A stretch of DNA of 64,000 bases from Pontibacter fetidus (GCF_010119545.1 NZ_JAAEAA010000020.1:1-64000), one strand, 5' to 3'. Positions 17,276 to 26,388 are shown, numbered from the stretch's first letter. Notes: a model not told the origin generated them from the sequence alone. Numbers and translations: made by a program.

Positions 17276-17968
17276 TTACGCGTTCACCATATCCAGGATA
17301 GATTCGAAGATGGCGCGGCCGTCTGTATTGCCCAGTTCCGGGTCTACGGCGCGCTCCGGGTGTGGCATCATGCCAAACACATTTTTCTTTTCGTTGGCTA
17401 CACCGGCTATGTTCAGTAAGCTGCCGTTTATGTTATACATCTCGTGGGTGTCGGCAATGTTGCTGCTATACTTAAACATGATCTGGTCGTTATCTTCCAG
17501 TTTGCGCAGGGTGTCTTTGTCAGCGTGGTAGCGGCCGTCGCCGTGGGCTACCGGTATTTTATAGGCCTTGCTCAGGTCTAAATTGCGGGTTGGCAACAGG
17601 TTGGTAGTTACCGGCCTGATGTATACATTGTCGCAGATAAATTTCTGGCCTACGTTAGGCAGTAAGGCGCCAGGCAGCAAACCTGCTTCTGTTAAAATCT
17701 GGAAACCGTTACAGATACCCATTACATACCCACCACGGTTGGCATGCTGCACCACTTCCTGCATAATAGGTGAGAAGCGGGCAATGGCACCTGATCGCAG
17801 GTAATCACCATACGAGAAACCACCTGGCAACAGTATAAAGTCACAACCCTGCAGGTCGTGGTCTTTGTGCCATAGTTTAACAACTTCCTGCTGCATACCC
17901 ACGCTTAGGGCATCTACCAGGTCTTGGTCGCAGTTGGACCCCGGGAAAACGACTACACCAAATTTCAT
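17276..17968 (-). CDS. purQ: Phosphoribosylformylglycinamidine synthase glutaminase subunit PurQ
   Basis: A 230-residue class I glutamine amidotransferase. The nucleophile Cys86 lies in GICNGFQ, and the His-Glu pair lies in MPHPERAVDPE near the C-terminus. The N-terminus KFGVVVFPGSNCDQD is the PurQ signature. It releases ammonia from glutamine for PurL. The length fits the stand-alone subunit used with PurS, which is encoded at 6969-7220. It is a single-gene unit ended by a strong hairpin. The gene and the yicC gene diverge. Confidence 0.94.
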   Translation of the reverse strand: MKFGVVVFPGSNCDQDLVDALSVGMQQEVVKLWHKDHDLQGCDFILLPGGFSYGDYLRSGAIARFSPIMQEVVQHANRGGYVMGICNGFQILTEAGLLPGALLPNVGQKFICDNVYIRPVTTNLLPTRNLDLSKAYKIPVAHGDGRYHADKDTLRKLEDNDQIMFKYSSNIADTHEMYNINGSLLNIAGVANEKKNVFGMMPHPERAVDPELGNTDGRAIFESILDMVNA

Positions 17969-18096
17969 AGTTCAAAGGTAAATAAAAATAGACAGAACTT
18001 ACACCAGGTCAGTGAGCTTTAAGTAGCTTTTAAAGTGCAGGTAACGTAAAAACGAAGATTTATAGTTAATTTGCCAGTATAACATTCAATTAGCTT

Positions 18097-18978
18097 ATGT
18101 TGCAATCCATGACCGGTTTCGGCAGTGCCCGACTCGATACAGACCAATATTCCATTTCAGTAGAGATCAGATCGTTAAATTCTAAAAGCATGGACCTGAG
18201 CGTGCGCCTGCCACGTTTCCTGTCAGATAAAGAGTACGAAATACGGAATTTGGTGCAGAAGGCATTGGTGCGGGGCAAGGTAAGTGTGTGTGTAGATTAC
18301 GCAAAAAACAAAGCCCAGAAAGCCAAAAGCACTATAAACAAAGAGCTGCTGCAAACCTACTACCGCGAACTTGACGAAGCTGCCGACGCTGTAGGCGGGT
18401 CTAAGAACGATCTGTTCAGGCTGGCACTGCACATGCCCGATGTACTGTTGCAGGACCAGGCCGAAGAAGTTACCGGCGACGCGGAATGGGAACAAGTATT
18501 TCCCCTGGTGCAGGAGGCGCTGGTAAGTATAAACAACTTCCGCAACGACGAAGGCAAAGCGCTTACTGCCGAGATCATGTCTTATATTGATAAGATCCGT
18601 ATTTTGCTGGCCGAAGTTGATAAGCACGACCCGGTGCGTATGGAGCAGATCCGGAACCGTATTAAAGGGCACATAGCAGAACTATCAAACGCAGAACATT
18701 TTGACCAGAACCGCTTTGAGCAGGAGATGGTGTATTATATAGAGAAGCTGGATATTGCCGAAGAAAAAGTACGCCTCGTAAACCACCTGCATTACTTCAC
18801 CGAAACTGTTTACCTGCCCGAGCCAACCGGAAAAAAACTGGGCTTTATATCGCAGGAGATAGGCCGCGAGATAAACACTATCGGTTCTAAAGCCAACGAC
18901 GCTACCATACAACACCACGTGGTAGAAATGAAGGAAGAACTGGAGAAGATAAAAGAACAAATCAACAACATACTATAA
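18097..18978 (+). CDS. YicC family endoribonuclease
   Basis: A 293-residue protein with the N-terminal signature LQSMTGFGSA and the C-terminal DUF1732 block EIGREINTIGSKAND followed by HHVVEMKEELEKIKEQINN. E. coli YicC is a metal-dependent endoribonuclease that acts on small RNA RyhB. In many genomes the gene sits next to gmk, which is not the case here. Cytoplasmic. It stands alone with its own terminator. Confidence 0.92.
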   Translation: MLQSMTGFGSARLDTDQYSISVEIRSLNSKSMDLSVRLPRFLSDKEYEIRNLVQKALVRGKVSVCVDYAKNKAQKAKSTINKELLQTYYRELDEAADAVGGSKNDLFRLALHMPDVLLQDQAEEVTGDAEWEQVFPLVQEALVSINNFRNDEGKALTAEIMSYIDKIRILLAEVDKHDPVRMEQIRNRIKGHIAELSNAEHFDQNRFEQEMVYYIEKLDIAEEKVRLVNHLHYFTETVYLPEPTGKKLGFISQEIGREINTIGSKANDATIQHHVVEMKEELEKIKEQINNIL

Positions 18979-19000
18979 AGTATAGTCAACTATAAAAAAT

Positions 19001-19036
19001 AACCCTGCTACTATAAACGGTGGCAGGGTTCTTTTT
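19001..19036 (+). terminator. Terminator of yicC
   Basis: AACCCTGC(TA) and the TGGCAGGGTT arm flank a short loop and are followed by CTTTTTT, 23 bases past the yicC stop. The remaining spacer to 19283 holds the upstream region of the first HEIGH peptidase. Confidence 0.82.
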
Positions 19037-19283
19037 TATAAGTATAAGTTAACTGGCTTTTCTAGTTAATGCAGCATTACCGTTAATGCTGCAGGATAAT
19101 TTTGCACTACATATTTCGGTATTTGGTTGCTGTCAGAATTATGCAATCTGATATAGTTAAATTAATTTTCTGATTTTTGGCCGTTTTATAAATTGGTGCG
19201 TAAGGTATTGATCTAAAGGTTTGTAGCTCTATTCTATAGTTGCCGGCCTTGGTTCTATTTCTCACCTTAACACCTTAAATTTT

Positions 19284-20084
19284 ATGAAAGTAACACGTTT
19301 ACTAGCACTAGGCGCTATGGTTGCAGCCTTTGGTTTTACATCTTGCCAGCAGGATGAAGACATTACTACACAGAACGAAGTTTCTGAAAGCGCCCTCACC
19401 CAGATTGCCCAGCTTGGGTTCTATAACAAAAATGTGCAGAAAGTGTCTGGCGGCTACGTAGTAGAAGGCGACATCTTTTTATCAGAATCGGACCTGACTG
19501 CTGCGCACAACACAACTGCGCTGCGTGTTGGCGAGTCCGAGCAGTACCGCACCACAAATCTGGTAAACGCATCTGGTGGCCGTACGATTACATTATCATT
19601 AGATCCAAAATTGCCGGCCTCTTATGGTACATCACTTGATGGAGCCATTGCCCGCTATAATGCAGAAAATCTTACTATTAAAATGGCACGTGTAGCTTCG
19701 GGTGGTAACATTGTTATTACAGCTGCTCCTAAAAATGCGCAATACCTGGCATCTGCTGGTTTCCCTTCAGGTGGCAATCCTTATGGTAAAGTTATGGTAG
19801 CTACCCGTTACATTGGCACTAACCCTAACGTAGGTTGGTTCACCACAATCCTTGCACATGAAGTTGGTCACTGCATCGGTTTCCGCCACACTGACTACAT
19901 GGACAGAAGTTACTCTTGCGGTGGTGGCTATGCTAATGAAGGTGCATCTAACGTAGGTGCTATCCAGATACCAGGTACGCCAGCAGGCCCAGACCCGAAC
20001 TCCTGGATGTTGGCTTGTATCGGATCTGGCCAAAATCGTCCGTTTAACAACAACGACAAAACAGCGCTGGCTTACCTATACTAA
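19284..20084 (+). CDS. HEIGH-type zinc metallopeptidase lipoprotein, copy 1
   Basis: A 266-residue protein with a lipoprotein signal (AAFGFTSC, modified Cys at about 21). The zinc motif HEVGHCIGFRH fits the metzincin-like HExxHxxGxxH pattern, as in the dual-action HEIGH peptidase family (M57-like). It is followed by DYMDRSYSCGG and a Cys near the C-terminus (MLACIGSGQ), a possible disulfide pair. It is probably attached to the outer membrane, possibly outside the cell. It is a tandem paralogue of the gene at 20517; both share the leader TTAACACCTTAAA before the ATG and a matching terminator after the stop. Confidence 0.86.
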   Translation: MKVTRLLALGAMVAAFGFTSCQQDEDITTQNEVSESALTQIAQLGFYNKNVQKVSGGYVVEGDIFLSESDLTAAHNTTALRVGESEQYRTTNLVNASGGRTITLSLDPKLPASYGTSLDGAIARYNAENLTIKMARVASGGNIVITAAPKNAQYLASAGFPSGGNPYGKVMVATRYIGTNPNVGWFTTILAHEVGHCIGFRHTDYMDRSYSCGGGYANEGASNVGAIQIPGTPAGPDPNSWMLACIGSGQNRPFNNNDKTALAYLY

Positions 20085-20120
20085 CTCTGTAGGTATACCC
20101 GAAAAACTTAAAACAGACAA

Positions 20121-20157
20121 AAGCAGCTTCTGCCAAAAGGCGGGAGCTGCTTTTTTG
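20121..20157 (+). terminator. Terminator of HEIGH peptidase copy 1
   Basis: AGCAGCTTCTGCC, loop AAAA, GGCGGGAGCTGCT and then TTTTTT. The hairpin is nearly identical to the one behind copy 2, so it was duplicated with the gene. Confidence 0.85.
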
Positions 20158-20452
20158 TTTGCGGTGGTAATACTATAGTTGAACACACAAACTATAGCAT
20201 GGTACTACAAGGATACTAGCTAGTATAGTTTAATAGTATTAACAGCTACAGAAGGCATATAGCTGGTAGTTAAATAAAATGTTTTTTAGAAAGTATTGTT
20301 GTTTAAACAGTAAACATGGCGGTACATAGCTTGTTTTTAATGTTTAAACGGGGATTATGTTGTTAAAATTATACTATTTATTTATATAGGATATAACTAT
20401 TATTTAAAGCCATGATCGATGTTGAAACACGTTAAAATATTGATTTAAAGTG
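20158..20452. other. AT-rich spacer between the two HEIGH peptidase genes
   Basis: About 300 bases rich in A and T, with two CTATAG sites near 20173 and 20192. I see no ORF. The promoter of copy 2 lies at its right edge. Confidence 0.5.
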
Positions 20453-20483
20453 TTGGAGTGTATTACTTGATTTTCTACATTTC
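20453..20483 (+). promoter_or_regulatory. Predicted promoter of HEIGH peptidase copy 2
   Basis: TTG at 20453-20455, a 20-base spacer and TACATTTC at 20476-20483. This fits the Bacteroidota pattern TTG-N20-TAnnTTTG with one mismatch in the last base. The implied start of transcription is about 25 bases before the ATG. Confidence 0.5.
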
Positions 20484-20516
20484 AATTATGTTTAACTTTA
20501 ACACCTTAAAATCTTT

Positions 20517-21323
20517 ATGAAAGTAACACGTTTACTAATGCTGGGAGCGCTGGTAGCTTCTCTTGGCTTCACATCTTGCCAGCAGGATGAAGAAGTAACA
20601 ACTCAGAACGAAGTTTCTGAAAACACCCTTTCTCAAATTGCACAACTGGGCTTCTATAACAAGAACGTTCAGAAAGCTGACGGCGGTTACATCGTTGAAG
20701 GCGACATTTTCTTATCAGAGTCTGACCTTACTGGCGCGCACAACACAAAAGCGCTACGTGTTGGTACTTCTGAGCAGTACCGTACTACTAACCTTGTAAA
20801 TACTGGTGGTGGTGTTCGTAACATTACGCTTTCAATCGATCCTAAATTGCCATCTACTTATGTAACTGCTCTTGATGCCGCCATCGCTCGTTACAACGCG
20901 CAAGGTCTGAACATTACAATGAGCCGTGTATCTACAGGTGGTGACATCTATCTTGAAGCTGCTCCTAAGTCAGCGCAGTACCTGGCTTCTGCTGGTTTCC
21001 CAACTGCTGCCGGCGATCCGCATAACAACATCAAGATAGCTACTCGTTACATCGGTACTAACCCTAACCAGGCTTGGTTCACTTCTATCCTGGCGCACGA
21101 AATGGGTCACTGCATTGGTTTCCGTCACACTGACTATATGGACCGTTCTTACTCTTGCGGTGGTTCTTACACTAACGAAGGTGCATCTACTGTAGGTGCT
21201 ATCCAAATCCCAGGTACTCCAGCAAATCAGGATCCAAACTCTTGGATGCTTGCTTGTATCGGATCTGGCCAGAACCGTCCGTTCAACGCAAACGACGTAA
21301 CTGCTCTTAACTACCTATACTAG
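20517..21323 (+). CDS. HEIGH-type zinc metallopeptidase lipoprotein, copy 2
   Basis: A 268-residue close paralogue of the preceding gene. It has the same lipobox (LGFTSC), zinc motif HEMGHCIGFRH, DYMDRSYSCGG block and C-terminal MLACIGSGQNRPF. The differences are concentrated in the middle (residues about 95-170). Codon choice differs from copy 1, with more T-ending Ala and Thr codons. The two genes diverged at silent sites more than at protein level, which suggests an older duplication kept under selection. Likely secreted and lipid-anchored; substrate unknown. Confidence 0.86.
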   Translation: MKVTRLLMLGALVASLGFTSCQQDEEVTTQNEVSENTLSQIAQLGFYNKNVQKADGGYIVEGDIFLSESDLTGAHNTKALRVGTSEQYRTTNLVNTGGGVRNITLSIDPKLPSTYVTALDAAIARYNAQGLNITMSRVSTGGDIYLEAAPKSAQYLASAGFPTAAGDPHNNIKIATRYIGTNPNQAWFTSILAHEMGHCIGFRHTDYMDRSYSCGGSYTNEGASTVGAIQIPGTPANQDPNSWMLACIGSGQNRPFNANDVTALNYLY

Positions 21324-21360
21324 GTCTCAGAGCAACCTTAACTACACCTTAAAACAACAA

Positions 21361-21395
21361 AAACAGCTTCTGCCGAAAGGCGGGAGCTGTTTTTG
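21361..21395 (+). terminator. Terminator of HEIGH peptidase copy 2
   Basis: AACAGCTTCTGCC, loop GAAA, GGCGGGAGCTGTT and then TTTT. It is homologous to the hairpin at 20121. Confidence 0.83.
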
Positions 21396-21798
21396 CTTTA
21401 AAGCGTTTGTGTCAGAGTGCGGGTGGTTATGAGTAGGCTCGGAGATATTTGGTGGTGAGACGGTTATAGTTCTATAGTTTACGTTCTACCTCACCCCAGC
21501 CTGCTTCTTTTAAAGAGGGCCTCTACCCCAAAAGAGGAGAGGAAATTTTTTACCTACTACTTCATTTGTCATCTTGAAAGGATCTTGTGGGAAGGGAGGT
21601 TAAGCCTTTACTATTACACACCCCTGTTTCTCTAAAGAAGGCAATTTTTCGCTATTGCTATAATTTGCTTTAAAGTTTCATAGTTACCGTTAGTCATCCC
21701 CCTGCCCCCTTCCAAGGGGGACTTCCTGCTACTGCTTGTCCGACTGTCATTTCGGCGCAAGGAAAAATCTATATCAACTATGGCTGTAAGCCACGAGT

Positions 21799-21818
21799 GG
21801 ACAGGTCGCGACCTGTCC
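21799..21818. repeat. Perfect 20-bp palindrome
   Basis: GGACAGGTCG joined directly to CGACCTGTCC, with no loop base. It is followed by CTACAGAACTATAG. It could be a REP-like unit or a protein-binding site; it has no T-run, so it is not a terminator. Confidence 0.75.
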
Positions 21819-21897
21819 CTACAGAACTATAGCCACGATAAATGTCGAAGCGAGCAGGTTAAAACTATAGATACAGGTGAATAGTAGAAAGATCACA

Positions 21898-21989
21898 GTC
21901 TTTGGGTTGAGCGCCTCGAGAGGTTCCGGTGCCGCAAGGCATTGCGAGGAACGAGCAAAGGAAGCGAAAGCAGCGATCAAACCAAAGAC
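21898..21989. repeat. Imperfect inverted repeat, about 92 bp
   Basis: GTCTTTGGGTTGA at 21898-21910 pairs with TCAAACCAAAGAC at 21977-21989, 12 of 13 positions. The interior holds GCATTGCGAGGAACGAGC, similar to a small repeat common in Bacteroidota spacers. It may be the remains of a small non-autonomous element, but I cannot see target duplications. Confidence 0.45.
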
Positions 21990-22304
21990 GAGGCCTCCCG
22001 GCCGTGAGGGAGCCAAGCCAACTATAAAACTATAGGCAAATAGAGCTCTCAGGATTAGAGGAAGTTTGAAAGGATAGCTTGGTTAAAGTTTAAGGAACAG
22101 TAACTATAAGCTGCGATAGATTTCTCCCTGCACTCGAAATGACAAATGTGAAACTAAAGAACACATAAGATCCCTCAACTTCGCGGGGTATGACAAAAGA
22201 GGAACTACAGAACTATAGCCCAGACACTAGCAGGAGTTGCGCACGCTGCTAGGTCTCCAACTATAGGGCACAAAGGATCTCTCGATAAACTCAAAATGAC
22301 AGGA

Positions 22305-25001
22305 TTATAACACTAACACCTTACCAGCAATATAGTTACCGGTATCTGTTTTAATCCGAAGAATGTATAAGCCATTGTGCAAACCAGCAGTTGGTACCTG
22401 TTTGATCATACCAACTTCTTCAGACTCATACACCAACTTGCCTAACGGATCATATAACTGTACTATAACCGATTCGCTGGCCACTGCTACAGACAATGTT
22501 TCGCCTGCCGGTAGTGGGTTAGGGTAGGCCTGTACAAAATTTGCATCGGCGTAAAGCATTTCTTCGGGCTGGCTATAGTATACTTTGCCATCAGTAGCTG
22601 TGACTTTTGCGCGGTACACATTTTTGCCTAAACTTGGGTTTGCATCATGTAACTGATACGTAAATTGCGTAACCGGCGAAATGGTCTGCACCGGAGTATA
22701 GACACCGTTGGTTAAGCGCTCCAGGGCAATAGCAGAAACCTGGTACAGCGTGCCAAGCTCCAGGCGGAGAGCGATGCTATCGGATACAAACCTGTCCGGT
22801 AGAAAATTCTTGATGTAGCAGCCTATGCCTGACTGTGCAAACCCTACCGATTCGCTTATTTCAGCTTGTGTGCCTTCTATAACTGGTGCTATAGTTACCA
22901 GTTCGGGAAAAGCCGGTAGCTTGTCTTTCTGCAAAAAAGCCAGTGTATCGGAAGTGGATAGTAATGGCTCTAAGTGCGTTGTGCCAAGCTGGTATAGTTG
23001 GTATCGTTGCGTGTTTGGCAACTCCGGCCAATGCAGCATTACCTTGTCATCGCAGTTATAGCCTATAGCTAGTTTGAGTTGCTTTGTAAGTATAAATTCG
23101 CCCGATGTAACTGTAGCATTGGGAGTAGTAAGTCGTAGTTGTGCTTTCGCTACCACATCAGGAGTTTGCCAGTCGAAGTATAAATTACTTAGGTCTACGT
23201 TGTCTGCAATAAGTTGCCACGTTGTACTGCCTGTTAGCTTATATTCCAGTTTTGCTCGCTCTCCGGGTTTTGCGCCCTGCCACCGGATGCGGTTTACTTT
23301 ACCAGCCTTTAAACTCAGGTTTGTACTTGGGTAGGTCCATTCCGGGGCTGTTTCAAATTCATAAACCAGACTATAGTTTTGCGGGCCTTGGGATACGTTA
23401 AAGCCTTGCACTTTTAATTGGTAGGTACCTGCAGCAGGTGCAGTTAGTGTTATCTGTTCAACATTGTTCAGGTGGTCGGGGCCGCGCCGGGCTGGTAGTC
23501 TCAGAGAATCGGGGTGCGGGAAAGTGCTGAGTACCCATGGGTTCCATTTTTCGCCGGTTGCGGTGTTTACAAGCTGCAGGTCCAGGTCATTGTTAAGGGC
23601 TTTGGTTGCCTCCGGCGATCCTTCTGTGTCGTGCCACACCAGCGTCGCTTTTAGTTTAAGCGTGCCAGCCGGTACCGTTATGTTGTGCAGTTGCTGGGCA
23701 CCGGAAGTTATAGTTGCCCCTATAAACCGGCTCTCATCTACCGTTCTGATAGCGCCGAGCGCATCTGCATTCCCAAAACCAGCTTCAAAATCAACTTCGG
23801 GCCTTCCGGCATCATCGGCACTATTTATAAGTATAGCTTTTACCAGCGATGCAGGCGGTAAACTTCCGTGTTTTTCTTTGTAAGCTTGTTGCGTTAGTAA
23901 GGCTATACCAGAAACGACAGCCGCCGCCTCAGAGGTACCTCCTTTGCCATAGGCGGCCAGCTCTGGTTTTACGCGGCCATCATAAGCAGGGCCTTTAGAA
24001 CTCAGCAAACCAACACTGCCATTCGGGTCGAGCGCGCCTATACTTATCGTATTTTTAGATGTTTTAAATTGGCCCGTTAGGTTGGCAAAGCCTGTAATGC
24101 CGGCATAGTTGCCTGTTTCGTTTGCCTTGTCGCCGCTGTTACCCGACGAGAAAACGTGTAGCAACGTAGGGTTTTGATATGTTTCACGGTCGTAGGCGGC
24201 AGATTCTAGGCCATAGTAATTCTCGACGCCTACGCCATAAGAGTGGTTCTGCAAACTAATGCCTTTGCTAAGCAATGCCTGACTGTTATCCGGGAAAAAC
24301 TCCTTAAAATCGGAATAAGCTAACTTTGCATGGTCGGCTATGCCTCTGCCATTTGGGCCGGTGTTGCCGGCACCGGCAATAATAGTAGCCATCGTAGTGG
24401 CATGAAAAGTATACTCGCTGCCAAACGTTTCGGGAGCAATGGCCCGGCCTTTCAGGTCGGCATCATTCGGGTTAAAAGCACCTTCTTTTACTGATACCGC
24501 CATAGTCGCACCGTTCAGCAGCGGATATAAGCTGTGGATGGTATATACATTATTGACTGTGAAATCAGCATCTTTCAACTCGATCTCTTCCTTGGCCTGC
24601 CGGTTTGCTTTATCTATAAAGGTAACCAGATCGCAACCATATAGTTGTTGAAGGGTTTTTTCGGTGATATTAGAAAGCGTAAGCACCTGCCCTGAAGCAG
24701 TTGAATGCGTTACATTGCCCTGGTAATTATGCTCGGTCAGCCAACTCAGGAACTTTGCCTTATTCTTAACCTGAACCCTTACGGTGTGTATTCTGGAGAG
24801 GCGTATACTTTGTTCGAGACCCGGGGCGATGCGCTGGTGCCTGGCAATGCCTTGTATTGGTGTGTTTTGCTGCTGCGCCATTACCTGCGTGCTAACTATA
24901 AGTAAGCTCATCCCTAAAACACACTGCTGCACCAATGGCAGGTACTTCCAACGCTTATTCACAGGCACTTCGTAAACGGTTATAACCAGACACTGGTCCA
25001 A
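22305..25001 (-). CDS. S8 (subtilisin-like) family protein with T9SS sorting domain
   Basis: An 898-residue protein. Its peptidase-like domain has a His in FHATTMATIIAGAG (about residue 200) and a Ser in GGTSEAAAVVSG (about 354). The segment that normally carries the catalytic Asp reads AVSVKEGAF (about 168), with Glu where Asp is expected. A beta-sandwich and Fn3-like middle follows. The last 75 or so residues, from YPNPLPAGE to GKVLVL, are a type A sorting domain, so the protein should leave through the T9SS encoded in this window and be anchored by PorU. The N-terminus looks overlong: a GTG at 24962 (NKRWKYLPL onward, signal ending VMAQ) gives a normal signal peptide and may be the true start. 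Confidence 0.85.
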   Translation of the reverse strand: MDQCLVITVYEVPVNKRWKYLPLVQQCVLGMSLLIVSTQVMAQQQNTPIQGIARHQRIAPGLEQSIRLSRIHTVRVQVKNKAKFLSWLTEHNYQGNVTHSTASGQVLTLSNITEKTLQQLYGCDLVTFIDKANRQAKEEIELKDADFTVNNVYTIHSLYPLLNGATMAVSVKEGAFNPNDADLKGRAIAPETFGSEYTFHATTMATIIAGAGNTGPNGRGIADHAKLAYSDFKEFFPDNSQALLSKGISLQNHSYGVGVENYYGLESAAYDRETYQNPTLLHVFSSGNSGDKANETGNYAGITGFANLTGQFKTSKNTISIGALDPNGSVGLLSSKGPAYDGRVKPELAAYGKGGTSEAAAVVSGIALLTQQAYKEKHGSLPPASLVKAILINSADDAGRPEVDFEAGFGNADALGAIRTVDESRFIGATITSGAQQLHNITVPAGTLKLKATLVWHDTEGSPEATKALNNDLDLQLVNTATGEKWNPWVLSTFPHPDSLRLPARRGPDHLNNVEQITLTAPAAGTYQLKVQGFNVSQGPQNYSLVYEFETAPEWTYPSTNLSLKAGKVNRIRWQGAKPGERAKLEYKLTGSTTWQLIADNVDLSNLYFDWQTPDVVAKAQLRLTTPNATVTSGEFILTKQLKLAIGYNCDDKVMLHWPELPNTQRYQLYQLGTTHLEPLLSTSDTLAFLQKDKLPAFPELVTIAPVIEGTQAEISESVGFAQSGIGCYIKNFLPDRFVSDSIALRLELGTLYQVSAIALERLTNGVYTPVQTISPVTQFTYQLHDANPSLGKNVYRAKVTATDGKVYYSQPEEMLYADANFVQAYPNPLPAGETLSVAVASESVIVQLYDPLGKLVYESEEVGMIKQVPTAGLHNGLYILRIKTDTGNYIAGKVLVL

Positions 25002-25116
25002 ATTTTTAGCTATACAATGTAGGCAATGGTGCGCAATTTTACAATCAGAAAGTGGCTTAGCAGTACATAAACTTAATGTTGCAACAGCAAACTTATACTT
25101 TCAGGCTTTACTATAG

Positions 25117-26388
25117 TTACTGCAAGGCTGCTGCAAAATCGGTTATCAACCTGAAAACTTCTTTAAACTTTGTAAGGGGTAACTGGCGGCCCTGGTCTTT
25201 TGTGTTGTGGTAGGCTGTAGTTCCGCCCAGGGTGTAAAAGAAAAATGCTGGCACGCCCCGCTCCGAAAAAGGATAGTGGTCGGAGTTGGCAGCTTTGCCA
25301 CGCATTTTTATTTGAGAAAGGTACTTGTTCGACGTATTTATAGTTTGCAACAGCGCAAATTCTTTCGGGTGTACACTTCCGTTCACGACCATCATACCTT
25401 CATCGCCGGTACCCAGCAGGTCGAGGTTAACTAAAAAGCGGATCTGTGGCAGCGGGAAAAGCGGGTTGTTGGTGTAATACAATGAGCCCAGCAAACCGGC
25501 TTCTTCAGCAGCAAAGGCCATAAATGCGATACTATACGTTGGCCTGTTTTCCGGTTGGCTATAGTATTCGGCCAGCTCCAGTAACATGGTGGTTCCGCTG
25601 GCATTGTCGTTGGCTCCCGGGAAGTATACGCCTTTGCCCTGCCCGCCCAGGTGGTCGTAATGTGCCGTAAAAACTATAAATGAATCGGGCTGCGTGCTGC
25701 CGGGGATAAATGCAAGTACATTCTGAGTGCTATAGTTTGGCTTTTGCTCTACAACTATGGTATACTTCACTTTTTTAGCGTCAGCTGGCCATACGTCTTT
25801 TCGCACCTCCAGCATTGGTACCTGCGCCGGTTCAGCAGCCACGGTTGTCAGCAGTTCTTTAGGCTGAAGTATGATATGCAGTTTAGCTTCTGAAATTTTT
25901 TGTAAGTACGGCGCCGGCAAGGCCCATAATTGCTTCCGGAATTGCTGCGGGTATACCAGTGCTTTTTTACGGAAGCTCTGCGAGAAGAATTTTTGGGCAA
26001 CAGCGTTATCTGTAAACACCAGCGTGTCGAGGTAAACTATAGTTGCTTTGCCTTTACCACTGGCTGTCTGGGAGCTGGCTACAAACTCATTTCCGGGCTT
26101 TAGTTTATGCCCATCTATCGTTAGCTCCGGGGTTTGGGTTACCCGGTTTACGGGCATGGTAAAGTGCTGGAAATACGAAGTTCCAAATGCTTTTAACCCG
26201 GCTGCCTTATACCTGTCCTGGATGTAGTTGGCGGCTTTGGCATCACCTTCCAAAATATAGCCACGGCCATGCATGTAGGGGCTGGTAAGTGTATCTATAG
26301 TCTGATGTACGCGCTGCATATGCTGCGCGTGCAGTTGCAGGGTACAAAAGCAAAGTATAGCTATAAGTAAACGGAGGAGTGGCTTCAT
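25117..26388 (-). CDS. M28 family zinc aminopeptidase-like protein
   Basis: A 423-residue protein with a signal peptide ending near LHAQ. The M28 metal ligands are visible in order: FTAHYDHLGG, GANDNASGT, AAEEAGLLGS, NLDLLGTGDEG and a late His in SDHYPF. It should be a periplasmic or secreted di-zinc aminopeptidase. An insert after residue 100 replaces a PA domain. It is the last gene of the maeB-ruvA-sprA-gcvH-vanZ block, 41 bases after vanZ. The window has a second, different M28-like gene at 58519. Confidence 0.88.
   Translation of the reverse strand: MKPLLRLLIAILCFCTLQLHAQHMQRVHQTIDTLTSPYMHGRGYILEGDAKAANYIQDRYKAAGLKAFGTSYFQHFTMPVNRVTQTPELTIDGHKLKPGNEFVASSQTASGKGKATIVYLDTLVFTDNAVAQKFFSQSFRKKALVYPQQFRKQLWALPAPYLQKISEAKLHIILQPKELLTTVAAEPAQVPMLEVRKDVWPADAKKVKYTIVVEQKPNYSTQNVLAFIPGSTQPDSFIVFTAHYDHLGGQGKGVYFPGANDNASGTTMLLELAEYYSQPENRPTYSIAFMAFAAEEAGLLGSLYYTNNPLFPLPQIRFLVNLDLLGTGDEGMMVVNGSVHPKEFALLQTINTSNKYLSQIKMRGKAANSDHYPFSERGVPAFFFYTLGGTTAYHNTKDQGRQLPLTKFKEVFRLITDFAAALQ

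Larger units (their letters stand above)
21400..22304. repeat. Gene-free region made of degenerate interspersed repeats
   Basis: About 0.9 kb without a believable gene. It contains five degenerate copies of a unit of about 27 bp resembling AAGATCTCTC-n-ACTCGAAATGACA: at 22118, 22167 and 22273 in this orientation, and at 21566 and 21745 reversed. It also contains a C-rich/G-rich hairpin CCCCCTTCCAAGGGGG at 21705, a perfect 20-bp palindrome at 21799, an imperfect inverted repeat at 21898/21977, a repeated CTACAGAACTATAGCC (about 21817 and 22204), and at least six CTATAG sites. It lies between convergent genes. Such units are typical intergenic repeats of this phylum, here piled up in one place. 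Confidence 0.7.

Noticed and set aside
17973-17980. TACCTTTG (minus strand) as purQ promoter
   Set aside because: It fits the -7 consensus, but transcription would begin at or inside the purQ start codon.
21819-22016. 65-codon minus-strand ORF in the repeat-rich gap
   Set aside because: It is built from the inverted repeats and ends within them; no family features.
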